The translations under genes were made by a program, and so were the position numbers. The notes below the pieces were generated by a model that made no database searches, was not told the DNA's origin, and worked only from the letters and a program-made list of their open reading frames with translations. Source: Condylostoma magnum (Eukaryota; Ciliophora; Heterotrichea; Heterotrichida; Condylostomatidae). Taken from it: DNA of 64,000 bases. Positions 59,569 through 64,000 of the stretch are shown here, piece by piece. The stretch covers positions 62,001-126,000 of the forward strand of contig CAKKTI010000007.1 of NCBI GenBank assembly GCA_920105805.1, written 5' to 3'. Position 1 is the stretch's first letter. Each line of letters starts with the position of its first letter.

Positions 59569-60556
59569 ATGGGAATTAATTGTTCTTATTGTATAACTAA
59601 TTTGCCTAACTCTTAATGTGCTACATAAGATTCTCAGGAGAAGTTAGAATAGACAGCGATATAATCAACTTCTGCTAATCTTCATAATGAACAACTAATG
59701 TCTCCAAATTTAAACTAGTCAATTTAATTTGTACATCAAGAATAATACCAGGATGAACCTCCTTCATTAAATGAACTATAAGCTCTAATTCGTAAATACT
59801 AACAAAGGAAAAAGTTTGTAAAGTTTTTATCTTTAAAACGAATGCGTGGCTTAAATTCTATAGAAAACCCTGAATTTATATTACAAAATGTCCCAAACGA
59901 AGTAAAATAAATTTTAAAGTAAAACTAAAATACAATCTTTAAAAACTCTGAGAAGAATGAAAATCTTAGAAAACTTGGATTTATACAGCTACCTGATAAC
60001 AGCCTTTATCTTGGCTCTTGGAATAAGTAATTAAAAAGATAAGGAATTGGCACATGCTGAAATTCAGATGGAACAGTCTACAAAGGAAGTTGGAAAAATG
60101 GTAAAAAGTGAGGAGTGGGATTGTTGGTGTATTTGAATGGAGGGTATTATATAGGANNNNNNNNNNNNNNNNNNNNNNNNNNNNNNNNNNNNNNNNNNNN
60201 NNNNNNNNNNNNNNNNNNNNNNNNNNNNNNNNNNNNNNNNNNNNNNNNNNNNNNNNGATATTATGAATGGATAAGGGGAATATGCGTGAAATGATGGAAG
60301 AGTGTATAAAGGAGAATGGGAGGGTGGAAAAATGAATGGGCAAGGAACCTTTACATGGCTAGATGGTAGAAAATATATTGGAGAGTATAAAAGAGACTAG
60401 AAGCACGGGTATGGAGAGTACTTATATGCTGATGGGTCAATATATAAAGGATATTGGAGGAAAGGAGTTAAGCATGGAGAAGGAATTATGGTATAGGAAA
60501 ATGGCAGTTGTAATCAAGAGTTTTGGAGAAAAGGTAGAAAAAGTAGGAGAAATTAG
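59569..60556 (+). CDS. MORN-repeat protein with acylated N-terminus, interrupted by an assembly gap
   Basis: Starts [17 protein letters not shown], a myristoylation/palmitoylation signal. A basic helical region ([20 protein letters not shown], about residues 68-87) precedes MORN repeats ([11 protein letters not shown] before the gap; [46 protein letters not shown] after it). The 100-N gap falls inside the repeat array, so repeat number is unknown. Ends KSRRN at TAG 60554-60556. Same architecture as the MORN gene at 33557-34612. Confidence 0.85.
60157..60256. other. Assembly gap, 100 N
   Basis: Exactly 100 unknown bases, the customary scaffold-gap placeholder, so the true length is unknown. 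It lies within a MORN repeat array, where repeated sequence probably blocked assembly. Confidence 0.99.
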
Positions 60557-60606
60557 AAGCCAATTTAAGTTTGATAATCTTAATTCATGTAATTCTTACT
60601 TAACTA

Positions 60607-61167
60607 CTAAAAAATAGTATTTTCATCGCAATCTGCCTTTTCCTTCTATTCAGCTTATTCATTTTTATCTTCAATTTTCAATTTGACTACTTCATATTTG
60701 TTATCTTTAATGTTTTCCACTCCAATTTCTTATACTTCCTATCCAACTTTTTAGTCAATTTGCTCTTTCTAATCTATTTCCTATTATTATTGCTTGTTTT
60801 ATCTATAGTTATTAGTTTTCTTTTCCTCTTCTTTACCACTGTTTCTGCTATTCTAATTATGGTATTTTCTACCTCCTCTGCCCCTGGGTTAATTACCTCT
60901 ATTGGAGTCATGTACACCTTTTTAATTTGGCTGTTGATTATTTCCCAAAGTTATTTGGAATGTATTCTTTGGCTTATCTTCGCATCCATTATCTAAATGC
61001 TCCTGCATTTCTTGTTTTAATATTGCATGAGCACTATTATGAGGACAAATTTCATATAACCTTTCGTTGTTGTTTCTTTTAATGCATCCGATTATATGCA
61101 TAGGCAAATTATGGGATTTTAATGATGTTCTGCACATAGGGCATTCAAGCATATTAGCTGGCTCCAT
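60607..61167 (-). CDS. Double zinc-finger protein, CHHC/GTSF1-like (candidate)
   Basis: 186 aa. Finger 1 (residues 8-27): CPMC...LPMHIIGC, a C2HC pattern. Finger 2 (about 43-63): CPHNSAHAILKQEMQEHLDNGC-type spacing, Cys, five residues, His, nine residues, His, four residues, Cys, close to the CHHC finger of U11-48K, TRM13 and GTSF1. A short RGRGG patch and a Glu/Lys/Gln-rich tail follow, ending DENTIF at TAG 60607-60609. Two N-terminal fingers plus a charged tail is the GTSF1 layout, but finger 1 departs from CHHC, so U11-48K-like or another C2HC protein remains possible. Confidence 0.5.
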
Positions 61168-61349
61168 CTTTAATAAAGAAATAATTATACGTGCTTTTAT
61201 AAAGCATGGAAAAGGAATACAACTAAAATGTTGGTTTATAGATTTGATATACATAGAATATGTGTAGGTGATTTTTACAAATATAAGAGTTATATCATTA
61301 CTGTAGGAATAGATATTTGTTATAATCACTTTAAATTTCTATATTAAAA

Positions 61350-62078
61350 ATGCGGAAAAGATAAACTAAAGGAAAAACACTGCCTGATCCTAATTTTCTA
61401 TTCCAAATGCAGTAAAAACTTTATAATGACATAAAGCTTGCTAAAACTGTAAAATACATACCAGCTAAAACGGAATTTAGAAAGTTTTAGGCCTAAGATT
61501 CAAATTTATACAGAAGCAGGGATATTACAAGCTTTAGTACAGAAAGGAAGAGTTAAACTAACTTTATGTAGAATGAGTAATTAGCTCCTTATGAAAAATC
61601 AGTGTTAAGAGATAAAATAAAGGAAAAAATACACAAGAAAAGAGTAAAATTATTTCAATAGGCGCAGACTAATGAATTTAATTTGAATAAAAGAGAAATA
61701 TTTGGTTACAAGGTGAATTAACTAAGGGCTCAAAGTAATTTTGATTGTCAGTTTCGGTAAAGGATTCAACGCTCGATGCCAAAGCTAAGAAATAAAGTTA
61801 AATAAGAGATTCTTTCTAGTAGAGGACAAAACAGCTGTGAATTTTTTACTAAATTATAAGAATAAAACAGAAAACGAGTAATGGAAAGAATGTCTGATAG
61901 ACTTATTCATAAGGAAGTACTAAAATATGCATAGAATGATATAACTTCTAAGCTTGATTGTATTGATGAAGTATGAAAGGTTCCGAAGTATATAAGAGAA
62001 AATGCTACTGAGGGTATTTATAAGAGATCTGTAACACCAGTTCCAATTGTTTCGCATTCGAAATCTAAATTAATATAA
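61350..62078 (+). CDS. Unknown basic protein, 242 aa
   Basis: Starts MRKRQTKGKTLPDPNFLFQM. Lys/Arg/Gln-rich helical segments (RDKIKEKIHKKRVKLFQQAQ; NRKRVMERMSDRLIHKEVLK) and one TGA Trp (DEVWKVPKYI). Ends SHSKSKLI at TAA 62076-62078. No family recognised; could be an axonemal inner protein, but that is speculation. Confidence 0.6.
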
Positions 62079-62156
62079 ATTTATTAGAAAATAGCCACTA
62101 TATAAGTTATTTTTTATATACATTGAAATACTAGAACTACTAATTTATACTAAATA

Positions 62157-62768
62157 TTATCTAATATTACTATAAGCCCATACCAATCTTTGTACAGTAT
62201 TCATTCCAACTAAAACAGTAAAGCCTATGAAAAGTGTGTCTTTATGCATAGGTAAAAACATACAGGCAAAGTTGAAAATATAGCACTCGAATCCTTCTAT
62301 CAAAGCTCCAGGCATAGTTACAGTAGTTGTTTCCTTTTTGCTCTGAGCCCCAGACATCCTCTTTTCTAAAATTGCTGATAAGTAAAACTAAGCAACAGCG
62401 TTTCAACAATATGTAGAAATTAAAAAAGGTAGTATAAAAAGTGTTTAGTCAGTAGGATCTCCTAGAGCTAGACCCACAGGAAGCATGCAGTAGGTTATAA
62501 AATCCGTTACAATATCATAATACCCTCCAAAATCAGACTGTAGATCCCTAAGACGAGCTACTGTACCATCTAAAGCGTCAAAAATACGATTTAATAAAAA
62601 CAAAAGAGCTGCAAGCATGTAATTTTACTTATAGTTCATTAATCCTGATAGCAATCCTAGTATAAAAGCAATGGTTGTTAGCTAGTTTGGAGTGAACAAG
62701 TAAGCAAATGCCTTGGCAATAGGCTCAAAAATCAGCTTTTATATATTTCTTAAATATGTATCAAACAT
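62157..62768 (-). CDS. CDP-alcohol phosphatidyltransferase
   Basis: 203 aa integral membrane enzyme. The family signature DALDGTVARLRDLQSDFGGY then YDIVTD fits D-x2-DG-x2-AR-x8-G-x3-D-x3-D (about residues 64-90), with all Asp present. Around it are several membrane helices (LTTIAFILGLLSGLM, LFILPFLISTYC). It transfers a phospho-alcohol from a CDP donor or onto a CDP-diacylglycerol, as in PI, PG or CL/PS synthesis; short length suggests the PS/PG/PI group, substrate not decidable. The stop is TAA 62157-62159. Confidence 0.9.
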
Positions 62769-62794
62769 TTTCAGAATATTTATTAAACAAATTC

Positions 62795-63247
62795 TCACTG
62801 TATTAATTAATTTTCCACTTGATTCTTTTCTTCCTCCTGATTTATAAGTTCTTGCAAATTATCAACAACTTATATAAAACTTCCACTTTTTCTTCCTTAT
62901 TAAGCAGGTTTGATAAGTCCTGAATCTTTTAAAAACTCTAAATTAGGATTTGTTACTAAAGCATCTCATAAATCTACTTAATAAAGAGTTTTTCGTTTGT
63001 TACTAACTGTATAGCTATTAACCTTATCTACCAAATTTGCTATAAAAAGTTCTGTAGCTTTATTCATTGCTTTTACGGCATCACTTCTCATTGTATCTTT
63101 ACATACTAGTTACATTATTTATTTTACTCTGCTTAAAGGAAAAGCTAGTAAAGGTTTATCTACGAGGGATTGGTTTTGAATTCTTTCTTGTAATTCTTAT
63201 ACTTATTCTTCTTAGTCAACTTCCATGAGTTCATTTCCCGCTTCCAT
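62795..63247 (-). CDS. Histone-fold protein of the NF-YC/CHRAC/NC2-alpha group
   Basis: 150 aa. Residues about 30-110 form a histone fold: FPLSRVKQIMQLVCKD, AVKAMNKATELFIANLVDKV and SNKRKTLYQVDLWDALVTNP (Trp by TGA), matching CBF/NF-Y-type folds found in NC2-alpha (DRAP1), CHRAC1 and POLE3/4 partners. It would heterodimerise with a second histone-fold protein to bind DNA. Charged coil tail ends NQLIQ at TGA 62795-62797. Which family member is not decidable by eye. Confidence 0.82.
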
Positions 63248-63264
63248 TAAAACTATTATGACAA

Positions 63265-64000
63265 TTAAAAACATGTGAAGCCCTTTAGGAATGTATTTTT
63301 AGTATATTAAATTAATAATTAAACATAATTAATAAAATCATCAATGAACTTCTGAATATACGCTGCTTTTCTATCTGATATATATGCATTTATTACTGTC
63401 AGTATAAAATGTCTCTGATTAATGCAAAATGATAAGGTAATGCATTCCCCTGATTAATCATCATAGTTTTGTAATCCTCCTATAGTATTAGGAAGTAATG
63501 AGATATAGTTTTGATTAACCCAGGTTATATTTCTTCCTATACTAGGAGTATAATATTAGGTTTTATATATAGCTCTTACTAATGAGTACTATAGCATTTT
63601 TAAGTGTATTTTACCAATTAGAGTAGACTATGAAATCTGATTGTCTAATTTATCAATAATACTCTGAGCTTTCTTATTAAAAAACCTAATACTAGCTTCC
63701 TCAGAATATCTTTGATTAGAATTAAGCTTTCTATTAAGTAGTGCATTTCCTATCAACAACGCTAAAATTTGACTACAATTTGATTACCTAAGCATTAAAA
63801 CTCCATGCAGTAAGTCTAAAACTCTTACAAAGTCCTAGTTTTATAACCCATCAAAATATTCTAACTATGTGCTAATCACAGACTAATCAGTTTAATAAAT
63901 AACTCCCTTTTCCAAATAATGTACTGCCAAATAAGCTACAACCATCTTTTTCAGCATATCTGTAGCTTATTTATAAATATCATCAGAACTCGTAACAACT
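63265..64000 (-). CDS. Unknown protein, N-terminal part outside the window
   Basis: About 244 C-terminal residues in one frame to the window edge. Helical first half (DMLKKMVVAYLAVHYLEKGV; VRVLDLLHGVLMLRQSNCSQ), then a more beta-like half (ECITLSFCINQRHFILTVIN). Ends LKGFTCF at TAA 63265-63267, 17 bp before the histone-fold gene. No family recognised; the start lies beyond 64000. Confidence 0.65.

Overview
The window reads as somatic (macronuclear) DNA of a ciliate using a code in which all three stop triplets also carry sense. TAA and TAG read as Gln and TGA as Trp throughout clear protein domains, yet each of the three also ends genes. Among the nuclear codes I know, this matches the heterotrich Condylostoma (NCBI table 28). 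Karyorelict codes, where only TGA stops, would force overlaps of hundreds of bases here. The species name is an inference. Because no triplet is always a stop, open-frame length is not evidence. Genes below rest on domain recognition, a start codon and a stop lying in phase, and spacing to neighbours. Exact 3' ends are often ambiguous by one to a few codons.

Layout. 1-18 kb: a leucine-rich-repeat protein (5' end outside the window), a cyclic-nucleotide-binding protein, an IQ protein, NOP2-type rRNA methyltransferase, a CNG/EAG-like K+ channel, a TDY-type MAP kinase, dynactin p150Glued and a coiled-coil protein. 18-26.5 kb: small acylated proteins, an HSPA12-like Hsp70, a Cys-rich secreted protein, deoxyhypusine synthase, a Ras GTPase and an SCP/FCP phosphatase. 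26.5-41 kb: an HP1-like chromodomain protein, a CFAP97-like protein, a PUF protein, ERO1, a MORN protein, coiled-coil genes, a UBTD-like protein and a zinc-knuckle protein. 41-52 kb: a CDPK-like pseudokinase, XMAP215/Stu2, an outer-dynein-arm docking-like coiled coil, a degenerate aspartate aminotransferase and a HIT zinc-finger protein. 52-64 kb: an ARM/EF-hand protein, a membrane Cys-rich protein, tandem ferritins, a RING membrane protein, a second MORN protein broken by a 100-N assembly gap, a double zinc-finger protein, a CDP-alcohol phosphatidyltransferase and a histone-fold protein.

Organisation. Genes are extremely close: tandem neighbours 2-31 bp apart, convergent stops 5-16 bp apart at four places, and divergent start codons only 4, 9 and 17 bp apart. 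No gene needed an intron. Start codons usually sit in an AAAATG-like context. Two gene-free AT-rich blocks (about 1.0 and 1.2 kb) stand out against this. Content leans to cilia and cortical cytoskeleton plus Ca2+/cyclic nucleotide signalling, with seven genes whose N-termini look dually acylated. I saw no tRNA, rRNA, CRISPR array, transposon, virus-derived element or telomere.
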